A stretch of DNA of 39,579 nucleotides from CAZBEL01 sp964628055. Its GTDB lineage: Bacteria; Fidelibacterota; Marinisomatia; Marinisomatales; TCS56. This document shows, piece by piece, positions 16,207-24,294 of this stretch. The DNA lies in assembly GCA_964628055.1 (NCBI GenBank), contig CAZVNL010000022.1:1-39579 (forward strand), given 5' to 3'. The notes under the pieces were generated by a model. It had not been told where the DNA came from. It saw only the letters and a program-made list of their open reading frames with translations, and did not search any database. The translations under genes and the position numbers were made by a program. Within the stretch, counting starts at the first letter, position 1. Every line of letters begins with the position of its first letter.

Positions 16207-16212
16207 CTTTAT

Positions 16213-16240
16213 AAACAGCCCCTAAAAAGGCGGCTGGTTT
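16213..16240 (+). terminator. Weak terminator after the tRNA pair
   Basis: AAACAGCC (16213-16220) can pair with GGCTGGTTT (16232-16240), with one extra G on the 3' side, forming a short stem with an A-rich loop that ends in a short T run. From 16241 to 16437 nothing else is evident apart from the leader of the ankyrin gene. Confidence 0.4.
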
Positions 16241-16437
16241 GGCTTACAAATAACCTGTATGCACTCTGTTTTTTGTCAAATCACAATACTTACTACCATT
16301 ACAGGAAAAATCTTCCTGGGCATATATTTCCCCAGGCGTAATAATGGATATAATCAGGAACCATTTCCAAGGGAGTGCTTGTAATAAATCGCGAACTCTT
16401 CGTACAATTCTAATCGATAATGAGGGAGGCTAAACCA

Positions 16438-16893
16438 ATGAAACCTAATCAGTCATCAGCCATCGTCTTGGGGTTACTCGCCACGCTGGTTATTGTGGGA
16501 TGTGCTAAAAGTACTTTTCAAAAAAATGAAGATCTTCAGAACGCCGCTAAAAAAGGTAGCTTAGAGGGTGTGGTAGCCGCAATCGAGGAAGGGGCGGAGA
16601 TTAATTCCCAAGATTATTATGGACGGACAGCTCTAATCTATGCCGCTGAAAATGGGTATTTGGACATTGTAAAACTCTTGGTGAATAAGGGCGCGAAAGT
16701 AAACGTTCAGGATTACACTAGTGGCACCGCTTTGATCGTGGCTACGGCAAAAGGCCATGATAAGGTGGTGGCGTTTTTACTTGAACACGGGGCCAATCCC
16801 GATATAAAGGGGATCACGGGCTCAGCCCACGATTTGGTTAATCCCAAGGATACGCTATTGGTTCGTACACTATTGAAACCAAATCCTAAATAG
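16438..16893 (+). CDS. Ankyrin-repeat lipoprotein
   Basis: 151 residues. GGGAGG about 8 nt upstream supports the ATG at 16438 rather than the in-frame ATG at 16420. A lipoprotein signal peptide ends in 'LVIVGC', with lipidated Cys22. Three ankyrin repeats follow ('NEDLQNAAKKGSLEGV', 'YGRTALIYAAENGYLDIVKL', 'SGTALIVATAKGHDKVVAFL'). It is likely tethered to the envelope, facing the periplasm, and used for protein binding. It is a single-gene unit facing the convergent OPT-ADA-lyase operon; partner unknown. Confidence 0.85.
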   Translation: MKPNQSSAIVLGLLATLVIVGCAKSTFQKNEDLQNAAKKGSLEGVVAAIEEGAEINSQDYYGRTALIYAAENGYLDIVKLLVNKGAKVNVQDYTSGTALIVATAKGHDKVVAFLLEHGANPDIKGITGSAHDLVNPKDTLLVRTLLKPNPK

Positions 16894-16921
16894 GATAGAG
16901 TAAACGCAAGTTGTCGAAAGG

Positions 16922-16947
16922 GGTGTAACCATCGGTTATGCTACACC
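16922..16947. terminator. Bidirectional hairpin between convergent genes
   Basis: GGTGTA (16922-16927) pairs with TACACC (16942-16947), and an inner ACC/GGT pairing is separated by a bulge. It sits between the ankyrin gene stop (16893) and the stop of the minus-strand lyase gene (16979), where a shared terminator is expected. The T-tract on the plus strand is short, so the call is moderate. Confidence 0.4.
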
Positions 16948-16978
16948 TGACTTCCGTTTTAAAAGTCCATTGTTGAAT

Positions 16979-18238
16979 TTAAATTGTCTCCAGAGCTTGT
17001 TTTAGATCCCAGATCAGGTCCTCCACGTCTTCCACGCCAATTGACAAGCGGATCATTTTTTCGGTGATGCCCATGGCATGTTTCTCTTTTTCGGGAACAT
17101 CGGCGTGAGTCATGGTTTGTGGATGTTCCGCCAGCGACTCCGTTCCCCCCAAACTGACGGCCAGCTTGATTAGTTTCAAATGGTTAAGCACCCGGAAGGC
17201 TTCATGTTCTCCCCCGGCAATGTTAAAACTGAGCATAGCTCCAGGGGAAGAGTATTGCCGCTGATAAAGGGCGTATTGGGGAGAAGACTCCGGAATGGCT
17301 CCTAAGTAGAAGACTTTCTCAACCTTGGGGTGGTCTTGGAGAAACTTAGCCACCTGTTGGGCATTATTCAATTGAGTCTCCATGCGCGCTTTTAAGGTTT
17401 CTAAGCTCCGCATGAGCAACCAACCCGTCCAGGGACCGGCCATGTTCCCCATAAAAGTCCTTAAATTTTTAATCCTGTCAATAACGGCCTGGGATCCCAG
17501 GACAGCCCCGGCGATTAGGTCGCTGTGCCCACCAATGTATTTCGTGGCGGAGTAGAGAACCAGATCGGCGCCTAACTTCAAAGGTTGTGACCATAACGGT
17601 CCCATGTACGTATTGTCCGCAGCCAACAAAATGGGCTCGTCAGAAGCGTAGTCCTCGGCTATTCGGCGACAGAGATTCAGATCGATGATAGCGTTTGTAG
17701 GATTGGCTGGTGTTTCCACGTATATCAACTTCAATTGGTTAGCCCGACCGGTTTTTTCCAATTTCTGGTGAATTTCTTTTTCCGTGTTATCGGCATGGAA
17801 GCCACAAACTTGAATGCCATATTTTGTAAGAAAGTAATTGATGAAATGATGAGTACCACCATAAACGGGTTTACTATACAACAACAGGTCGCCAGGTTGA
17901 AGGAACTCCAAGAGGGTAGTGGCAATGGCTGACATTCCACTCTCGAAAACAGCACAATCTTCGGCCTGATCCCATAAAGTCAGCCGGTTTTCTAAAATCT
18001 CCAGATCGGGATTGTTCAAACGACTGTAGATCAGTCCTAACTTTTCACCGGGCCGTTGTTTTCGGAGACCATAAGCAACTTCGAAAAACGCCTTGCCCTC
18101 TTCGGCCGTATTAAAAACAAAGGTGGATGTTTGAAAGATGGGACATTTCAAAGCCCCTTCGGACCATTCCGGTCGATAACCGTAGGACATCATTAAACTT
18201 TCCGGCCGAAATTGAATCTGGCCTGCATCAGATTTCAT
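16979..18238 (-). CDS. Cys/Met-metabolism PLP enzyme (methionine gamma-lyase / cystathionine gamma-synthase type)
   Basis: 419 residues. It has Cys/Met metabolism PLP-family motifs: 'PIFQTSTFVF', the cofactor-phosphate region 'YSRLNNPDLEILE', 'FESGMSAI', the Schiff-base Lys233 in 'YSATKYIGGHSD', and the C-terminal 'SLGGTESLAEHPQTMTH'. The family catalyses gamma-elimination or gamma-replacement on Met, homocysteine or O-acyl-homoserine in the cytoplasm; the subfamily cannot be fixed from motifs. It is the last gene of the minus-strand operon, and its ATG overlaps the adenosine deaminase stop (ATGA). With a peptide transporter upstream, catabolism of imported amino acids (methionine to 2-oxobutyrate, ammonia and methanethiol) is a reasonable inference. 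Confidence 0.85.
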   Translation of the reverse strand: MKSDAGQIQFRPESLMMSYGYRPEWSEGALKCPIFQTSTFVFNTAEEGKAFFEVAYGLRKQRPGEKLGLIYSRLNNPDLEILENRLTLWDQAEDCAVFESGMSAIATTLLEFLQPGDLLLYSKPVYGGTHHFINYFLTKYGIQVCGFHADNTEKEIHQKLEKTGRANQLKLIYVETPANPTNAIIDLNLCRRIAEDYASDEPILLAADNTYMGPLWSQPLKLGADLVLYSATKYIGGHSDLIAGAVLGSQAVIDRIKNLRTFMGNMAGPWTGWLLMRSLETLKARMETQLNNAQQVAKFLQDHPKVEKVFYLGAIPESSPQYALYQRQYSSPGAMLSFNIAGGEHEAFRVLNHLKLIKLAVSLGGTESLAEHPQTMTHADVPEKEKHAMGITEKMIRLSIGVEDVEDLIWDLKQALETI

Positions 18239-19317
18239 TTGCCCCTCCCTGCTATTTGATACCGTTTTAGAAATTCTGGGAATATGTTGAATTCTGATTC
18301 TAATTCTTCCGCAATGCTTCGAATCAGTTGTTTCCGCTCCTGATATGATAAAAAGGCGCTTTTCATGGCCGTGATGGTGATTTCACGAAAATCGTGAAGA
18401 TTGAAACCAAACAGTTGCTGCGCCATGACAAATTCTTTCGTGAGTGTTGTATCTGAAATGAGGCGATTGTCAGTGTTAAGTGTGACCCGGATTCCCTGGT
18501 CGTAGTAGTACTTCAAGGGATGTTGCTTGAAAGAGCGGATGGAATGGGTATGCCAGTTGGACGAAAGGCATATTTCCAGGGTAATCCGGTGGTCATTTAC
18601 ATAATTCATCAGGTCTTTGTCTTCTTTCAGGCGTGTTCCGTGACCGATGCGGTGAGCGCCACAGTAGTGCACTGCCTGATGGATGGATGCCGGGCCAAAG
18701 GCTTCGCCGGCATGGATGGTGGCATTAATGTTGTTGTTCAGGATAAGATAAAATGCTTCCCGGTGATGTTTGGCGGGAAAATTCTCTTCTACCCCAGCCA
18801 AGTCGAAACCTACCACCCCCTTATTCTTATAGCGCACGGTTAGATCGGCTAATTTAAGGGACACTTCCGGGGCGATGTTCCGGATTCCGCAGACGATAAT
18901 TCCCGCTCGAATTCCAAAATCCGCGCGACCCCTTTGCAATCCTTTGCGCACCGCCAAAATCGAATCCTCGGCGGTCATCCCCTGACGGGTGTGAAGTATG
19001 GGGGAGTAGCGCAGTTCCAAATAGCGCACATTTTCCCGGGCCACATCTTCCACTAATTCGTAGGCCGCTCGTTCCAGGCTTTCCGGTGTTTGTAACACTT
19101 TGAGTGTCGTCTCAAAACGGGCAATATATTCTTCCAGCGAAACCCGGTGTTTCCCTAAAGAGAGTTGTTTTTTCAGTTGCTTAGGATTAGTCGTGGGCAG
19201 GGGAATGCGTTCCTTCTGGGCAATGTCAATAATCGTCTCTACCCGGAGGCTACCGTCTAGGTGACAGTGCAACTCTACTTTCGGCAAACGTTGGAGTAAT
19301 TCGGGAGTAATCGCCAT
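18235..19317 (-). CDS. add: Adenosine deaminase
   Basis: 360 residues. It hydrolyses adenosine/deoxyadenosine to inosine plus ammonia in the cytoplasm (purine salvage). The metal ligands and catalytic residues are visible: H-C-H (His17, His19) in 'VELHCHLDGS', 'HAGE' (His202, catalytic Glu205), 'RIGHGTRL' (His226) and Asp283 in 'TLNTDNR'. 'SSNWHT' is also typical of ADA. Some relatives are adenine deaminases or deaminate modified nucleosides, so the substrate is probable, not proven. The start lies 3 bp after the OPT stop with no separate Shine-Dalgarno, indicating coupling. Confidence 0.88.
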   Translation of the reverse strand: MAITPELLQRLPKVELHCHLDGSLRVETIIDIAQKERIPLPTTNPKQLKKQLSLGKHRVSLEEYIARFETTLKVLQTPESLERAAYELVEDVARENVRYLELRYSPILHTRQGMTAEDSILAVRKGLQRGRADFGIRAGIIVCGIRNIAPEVSLKLADLTVRYKNKGVVGFDLAGVEENFPAKHHREAFYLILNNNINATIHAGEAFGPASIHQAVHYCGAHRIGHGTRLKEDKDLMNYVNDHRITLEICLSSNWHTHSIRSFKQHPLKYYYDQGIRVTLNTDNRLISDTTLTKEFVMAQQLFGFNLHDFREITITAMKSAFLSYQERKQLIRSIAEELESEFNIFPEFLKRYQIAGRGK

Positions 19318-19320
19318 GGG

Positions 19321-21282
19321 TTACTGCGCTTTGGTGAGGGAATTCAAATCATCCTTGTTGGGAGTCGCCACGTAGTGGAGCCAGATGGCAACGAGCACCA
19401 GCAGGATCACACCCGGCCAGGAGCCCAACGGCTCTTTAACGATGGCCAGGACATCCGCCCTTCCGGAGATAACAATAGGGATGGCCATGAGAATACCTAC
19501 CAGGGCTTCTCCCGTAATCAACCCTGACGCAAATAGTAACCCCCGGTTGCTGGTCAATTTTAAGGCCATCCCTTGCTGGTCTGAGGATAAGTCGGCGTGT
19601 TGGCTTTTAAAAGTTTTGCCAACTGCCCACGCGATGAGGCCTCCCAGGAAAATGGGGACGGACAGTTCGAACGGTAGATAGATGCCCACTGCAACCGCCA
19701 GGACCGGGAGGCGAAATTGTCTATCTCGTGATTCTTGGATTTTATCGAGAACAATGACTAGAATGGCGATGAGCATACCAATCACAATAATTGACCAGGG
19801 TAGATTTTGGTGAAAGACACCTTCAGCCACGGAGGCCATGAGGGTAGCTTGGGGAGCTGCCAGAGGTTTGGGATGGTCAACCGTTGCTACGCCAATCCCG
19901 TAAGCCTTTTGAATTAAAATCAGGACGGGGGCGATAAAAACGGCCGCCGATAGGACCCCAATAGCCTGCATGACCTGCTGTTTCCAGGGGGTGGCCTGGA
20001 CCAGGTAGCCGGCTTTCAAGTCTTGCATATTGTCACCGCCAATGGCAGCAGCGCAGGCGACCACGGCGCCAATAAAAATCGCGGCAGCCGGTCCAGCAAC
20101 CGATTGCGTACCCACCAGGGCCAAAAGAACTAAGGAAGAAAATAAAATTGTGGCTATAGTCACTCCCGAAATGGGATTGTTTGAACTACCGACCAAACCA
20201 GCCATGTAGGCGGCCACGGCAGAAAATAGAAATCCCGCCACAATCATGATGAGTGCCATAAACAGGGAAGGCAAGGAGGACTGAATCACATAGTAATAAA
20301 CCCCGAAAATGGGGATGGTAGACACCAGCAAGAGGATGCCTACCCACTTCATGGAGAGGTCCCGTTCGGTACGGGGTACGGCAACCGGTTCAGCGCCCTT
20401 TTTATCCCCTACGGAGCCTAAACTGGTTCTGATGCCGGAGACAATGGAACTCCGTAAGCTAACCAGGGCCCACAAGCCCCCTATGATCATGGCGCCGACC
20501 CCTAAATAACGGGTTTTCTGGGACCAGATTTGCCCCGCCCAGTCCACGGCTGATATGGGATTCCCATCGGTGAAGGGCCAGGGGTGAGAAGCGGCGTATA
20601 TTGGAATGGCCACCAACCAGTTTATGGCGCCTCCCAAGAAGACCAACACGGCGATATTGATGCCCACGATGTACCCCACAGAGATGAGGGCGGGGGAGAG
20701 GTTCGTCCCGAAATAGGCAATGGAATCACCCACTCGCGTGGCGCCCTCGATGATTCCGGTCCAGATTCGTAAGCCAGTGTCACCAAACTTGAACAGGGCC
20801 CCCACGATCCCCGCTTGAGCGATGTATTTCACTCCTTCTCCCCGATCCCCGGACTTGAGGACTTCCGCCGTGGCAATTCCCTCGGGGAACTGTAGCTGCT
20901 CTTTGATGATGAGCGCTCGGCGCAAGGGAATGGTAAATAAAACACCCAAAAGCCCCCCTAAGCCGGCAATGATGGTCGTTTCCCAATAATCGAAATTGGT
21001 CCAATAACCCATGACGATAAGGGCGGGTAGGGTAAAAATAACCCCGGCGGCCAAAGATTCCCCCGCCGATGCCGCTGTTTGCACAATGTTGTTTTCCAGG
21101 ATATTCGAACGCTTGAAAAAGCGTAATATGCCCATGGAAATCACGGCTGCAGGAATGGAGGCGGATACCGTCATCCCGGCAAAAAGACCCAGGTAAGCGT
21201 TGGCGCCCGCTAAGATAATTGACAGGATAATACCCAATAGTACGGCTTTTAAGGTAATCTCCGGCAAAGAACGACTATTCAT
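19321..21282 (-). CDS. OPT-family oligopeptide transporter
   Basis: 653 residues with about 14-16 hydrophobic segments. The N-terminal 'LGIILSIILAGANAYLGLFAGM' and internal 'GSSNNPISGVTIATILF' and 'GGDNMQDLKAGYLVQATPWKQQ' (given here in pieces) are hallmarks of the bacterial OPT family. These are proton-coupled inner-membrane importers of small peptides or metal chelates. The start is supported by GGGAG 4 nt upstream. It is the first gene of a three-gene minus-strand operon (OPT, adenosine deaminase, Met/Cys lyase), divergent from the thiamin-regulated receptor. The substrate is not readable; peptides are the default for bacterial members. Confidence 0.88.
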   Translation of the reverse strand: MNSRSLPEITLKAVLLGIILSIILAGANAYLGLFAGMTVSASIPAAVISMGILRFFKRSNILENNIVQTAASAGESLAAGVIFTLPALIVMGYWTNFDYWETTIIAGLGGLLGVLFTIPLRRALIIKEQLQFPEGIATAEVLKSGDRGEGVKYIAQAGIVGALFKFGDTGLRIWTGIIEGATRVGDSIAYFGTNLSPALISVGYIVGINIAVLVFLGGAINWLVAIPIYAASHPWPFTDGNPISAVDWAGQIWSQKTRYLGVGAMIIGGLWALVSLRSSIVSGIRTSLGSVGDKKGAEPVAVPRTERDLSMKWVGILLLVSTIPIFGVYYYVIQSSLPSLFMALIMIVAGFLFSAVAAYMAGLVGSSNNPISGVTIATILFSSLVLLALVGTQSVAGPAAAIFIGAVVACAAAIGGDNMQDLKAGYLVQATPWKQQVMQAIGVLSAAVFIAPVLILIQKAYGIGVATVDHPKPLAAPQATLMASVAEGVFHQNLPWSIIVIGMLIAILVIVLDKIQESRDRQFRLPVLAVAVGIYLPFELSVPIFLGGLIAWAVGKTFKSQHADLSSDQQGMALKLTSNRGLLFASGLITGEALVGILMAIPIVISGRADVLAIVKEPLGSWPGVILLVLVAIWLHYVATPNKDDLNSLTKAQ

Positions 21283-21400
21283 AAGACTCCCACATTTTTA
21301 TAGAGGAAAGTAGAGACGATTTGGGTTGACCAGCAAGGCTTAGGGTGAACGGAAAACAAAGTGCCGAATATTCAAACCTCTCCGCTGTTTGAAACGAATC

Positions 21401-21429
21401 TTGACTTTCCAATGATTGTACTTTGTTAG
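21401..21429 (+). promoter_or_regulatory. Putative promoter of the TPP-riboswitch transcript
   Basis: TTGACT (21401-21406) is a good -35 element. Downstream, TACTTTG (21419-21425) resembles the Bacteroidota -7 element TAnnTTTG, and a loosely sigma70-like TGTTAG lies at 17-bp spacing. It lies just upstream of the aptamer, as expected. Which -10 is used is unclear. Confidence 0.4.
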
Positions 21430-21450
21430 AGAAAAAGTTAAATTTACCCT

Positions 21451-21536
21451 GTTTAAGGGGTGCTGCTCTGCTCCAGACAGGGCGGCTGAGATTAAACCCA
21501 AAGAACCTGATCTGGATAATACCAGCGAAGGGAGTT
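21451..21536 (+). promoter_or_regulatory. TPP riboswitch (THI element)
   Basis: All conserved blocks are present and in order: GGGGTGC (21457-21463), P3 stem GCTCTG/CAGGGC, GGCTGAGA (21484-21491), an ACCC segment, and the ACCTGATCTGGATAATACCA...GCGAAGGGA region (21506-21533). It binds thiamin pyrophosphate. The AAGGGAG at 21528-21534, 6 nt before the ATG, is both the conserved 3' strand of the aptamer and the Shine-Dalgarno of the receptor gene. TPP binding should therefore hide the ribosome site directly and lower translation. No separate expression platform is seen. Confidence 0.95.
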
Positions 21537-21540
21537 CACC

Positions 21541-23847
21541 ATGAAGCATCTTTCCTTAGTTATTTACGCTGTTTTTTATCTCCTAAATATTTTTCCTGCA
21601 GCGGGCCAAGAAGTAACCGTTTCGGGTACCGTTATTGACGCCCTCAATCAACACCCTATTGCCGGAGTGAATATTTACACCAAAGACCGAGGTACTACCT
21701 CTGATAAACAGGGCCGATTTACGTTGACCGTGGACTTGGGGACTTCCCTTACCATTGCGCACATTCGTTACGAGACTGTTAAGGTAGTCGCCCAAACATC
21801 CCCCGTAAAAATTCAGCTAACCCCGGTGGTCTTGCAGGGGGAACCGGTTTTTGTACGCGCCACCCGTGCCGTAGTGGGCGAAACCCCGGTGGCGTTTTCC
21901 AACGTTAATTTAGAGGAAATCAATACCCGGTATACGGTGGAAGATGTTCCCATGATCCTGGCCTACGAACCAGGGGTTTACGCCTATAGCGAGAGTGGTA
22001 ATGGAACTGGTTATTCCTATGTTTCCATCCGTGGTTTTGACCAGAGTCGTATTGCCGTATTACTGGATAACGTTCCCTTGAACGATAACGAAAGTCATCA
22101 AGTTTATTGGGTGGATCACGGAGACATTCTTAACGATGCCCGGGAGGTTCAGATTCAACGGGGGGTGGGAAATAGTCTCTACGGTTCTTCGGCCTTTGGA
22201 GGCTCCATTAATGTCATCACCCAAATATTGAGCGAGCGGCCCCTATTCAGCGCCACGGTAGGGTATGGTTCCTACAACACTTCCAAATTGAGGATGAAAT
22301 ATCAATCTGGCCCATTGGGCGGAAATCGCTGGGCCATTAGCAGCCGTCTTTCTCTAATCGAATCTGATGGGTATCGCCAATTCCATGATAGTCGTCAGCG
22401 AAGTATTACTTTGGGTGCCGAAACACGGCAGGGGTTCTGGACGCACCGCCTCCGGGGGCTTTTAGGGTACGAAAACACCCACCTGGCCTGGGACGGCGTA
22501 TCGGCGGATGACATAAACGATCGACAAAAACGGCGTTCTAGCTACCGAGCCTACACCGATGATTTTCTCCAACAGATATACTCTTTAAACAGTCATTATC
22601 AGTCTAATCCCACCTTTAGATTTGAAAATGTCGCCTACGTAGTGAAGGGCTCAGGATACTATCGCGTGTGGAAGCAAGACCGCGACTTTTATTCTTACAA
22701 TTTGGACGTAGAAGATCAATACCCCGACTCAACCGAACAGCTCATGACCACGGACCTATTGAGGCGCAAATGGATCGTAAATACTTATTTCGGGGTCATT
22801 CCCACCCTGACCTGGGTCAAGCCCAATTATCGGTGGGACATAGGCATGGAACTCCGAGGTTACACGGGAAATCACTTTGGCGAAGTGAGTAACTTCTCTG
22901 ACAGTACGCTCCTGGCGACCCTCGGATCGGGCTGGTATAAATACTACCAGTACACAGGTCAAAAGGGATTGGTGACGGCTTTTGTCCATTTAGACTACGC
23001 GGTAACCGAACAGCTCCATGCTATAAGTGATCTTCAATACCAGGCGATTCGGTGGTCCCTGGACCAGGACAAAATCGGTCATGCTTTGGGACACCGAATT
23101 AAGGCTGATTGGACCTTCCTTAATCCTCGTCTGGGGTTACTCTGGACGCCAACGGCGAGGACTTCCTGGTTTCTGAATTTCGGAAAGGCGCAAAAAGAAC
23201 CGGCCGACGATGAAATCATCAACGCTGATGATGTTTGGAGTACACCTCGGTTAGTGGCGGCGGAAGTCATTGACGACTATGAGATAGGGTTTAACTACCG
23301 GGCTGATATCTGGCTATTCACTGTAAATGCCTTTCGGATTAACTACTTCAATGAACAACTGAAAAATATTGATATAGCCCAGGAGGGGGAATACGATTAT
23401 TACTCCGCTGCGGGAACCGTCCATGAAGGGTTTGAATGGGAAACGGCCTGGCATCCCAGTTCCTTCGCCTCCGTTGGGATGAACGGCAGTATCAACAACT
23501 TCCGATTTACTAGCGGCCCTAAGAAAAACCGACACCTACCCAACACTCCCGAACGATTAGTAAACCTGTGGGTACGGGTGAAACCGACAAGAATTGTGGA
23601 CATTTCCCTGACCCTCAGACACGTGGGTAAACAGTATTTGGCCGAGGATAATAAGGGGACCATCAAGCCTTACTCGGTGGTGGACTTGGTCACTGCCCTG
23701 TCGTGGAAAAAAATGACCTTACGTCTTAAAATTAATAACCTATTGGATCGCCTCTATGCCACCTATGGCAACGATTGGCATGGGTATTATTACTATTGGC
23801 CGGGCGCCACACGTAACGGCTATCTGGCAATTACTTACACGTTATAG
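21541..23847 (+). CDS. TonB-dependent receptor, probable thiamin or precursor importer
   Basis: 768 residues. Signal peptide 1-22 ('LVIYAVFYLLNIFPAAG'), a carboxypeptidase-regulatory-like beta-sandwich (about 25-105, 'VSGTVIDALNQHPIAGVNIY'), a TonB plug (about 115-230, with 'VSIRGFDQSRIAVLLDNVPL' and 'EVQIQRGVGNSLYGSSAFGG'), then a beta-barrel to the C-terminus ('GYLAITYTL'). It imports a scarce ligand across the outer membrane using TonB energy. Control by a TPP riboswitch points to thiamin, TPP or a pyrimidine/thiazole precursor, as proposed for riboswitch-controlled receptors in Bacteroidota. The inner-membrane partner is not in the window. The divergent OPT operon need not be related. Confidence 0.92.
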   Translation: MKHLSLVIYAVFYLLNIFPAAGQEVTVSGTVIDALNQHPIAGVNIYTKDRGTTSDKQGRFTLTVDLGTSLTIAHIRYETVKVVAQTSPVKIQLTPVVLQGEPVFVRATRAVVGETPVAFSNVNLEEINTRYTVEDVPMILAYEPGVYAYSESGNGTGYSYVSIRGFDQSRIAVLLDNVPLNDNESHQVYWVDHGDILNDAREVQIQRGVGNSLYGSSAFGGSINVITQILSERPLFSATVGYGSYNTSKLRMKYQSGPLGGNRWAISSRLSLIESDGYRQFHDSRQRSITLGAETRQGFWTHRLRGLLGYENTHLAWDGVSADDINDRQKRRSSYRAYTDDFLQQIYSLNSHYQSNPTFRFENVAYVVKGSGYYRVWKQDRDFYSYNLDVEDQYPDSTEQLMTTDLLRRKWIVNTYFGVIPTLTWVKPNYRWDIGMELRGYTGNHFGEVSNFSDSTLLATLGSGWYKYYQYTGQKGLVTAFVHLDYAVTEQLHAISDLQYQAIRWSLDQDKIGHALGHRIKADWTFLNPRLGLLWTPTARTSWFLNFGKAQKEPADDEIINADDVWSTPRLVAAEVIDDYEIGFNYRADIWLFTVNAFRINYFNEQLKNIDIAQEGEYDYYSAAGTVHEGFEWETAWHPSSFASVGMNGSINNFRFTSGPKKNRHLPNTPERLVNLWVRVKPTRIVDISLTLRHVGKQYLAEDNKGTIKPYSVVDLVTALSWKKMTLRLKINNLLDRLYATYGNDWHGYYYYWPGATRNGYLAITYTL

Positions 23848-23893
23848 AAAATAGTATTGATGATTGTTTGATGTCGCTGCCGAAGAGGAGGGA

Positions 23894-24166
23894 TTATATC
23901 CCCATCCGGTGGAGAGCGTTTAGAACGTTGTCCAAGGCTAAGGTGAGCTGGGGATGGGTTTCCTCGAAATGTTCGGTGGCTTCTTTCAAGCGATGGAGGA
24001 CATTATCCTCTTCGGGATAAGTTTGATCAGCGGTAGGTTCCAATATGGCGTGAATATCGTTGAGCAGGGTATTGAGCAGTTCCTTCGAGACTGCGTCCAG
24101 GGATTTAGTCTGGGAAAGTTCCTCGTGCAATTTAATGAGCGCTTTATGAAGGGACTGTTTTTCCAT
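23894..24166 (-). CDS. DUF4404 family protein
   Basis: 90 residues. 'LIKLHEELSQTKSLDAVSKE' at the N-terminus and 'HFEETHPQLTLALDNVLNAL' plus 'HRMGI' at the C-terminus match the compact helical DUF4404 family (two amphipathic helices, 'E..HP.L...L..vl..L...GI'). It is acidic, with no signal or membrane segment; function unknown. An AGGAA about 12 nt upstream of the ATG is a weak Shine-Dalgarno. It is convergent with the TonB receptor and divergent from polA. Plus-strand open frames across it are shadows. Confidence 0.8.
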   Translation of the reverse strand: MEKQSLHKALIKLHEELSQTKSLDAVSKELLNTLLNDIHAILEPTADQTYPEEDNVLHRLKEATEHFEETHPQLTLALDNVLNALHRMGI

Positions 24167-24294
24167 GTGATCAGATACTTCCTATGAATGTATCTCTTTT
24201 AAGACGATATTACTAATGGCTGGGAGAAAGCGCAAGACCTTACCGGTAATAGTCATTTGAGCTACCCGGATGGGGTGGTTAATTTCTTTCACTT

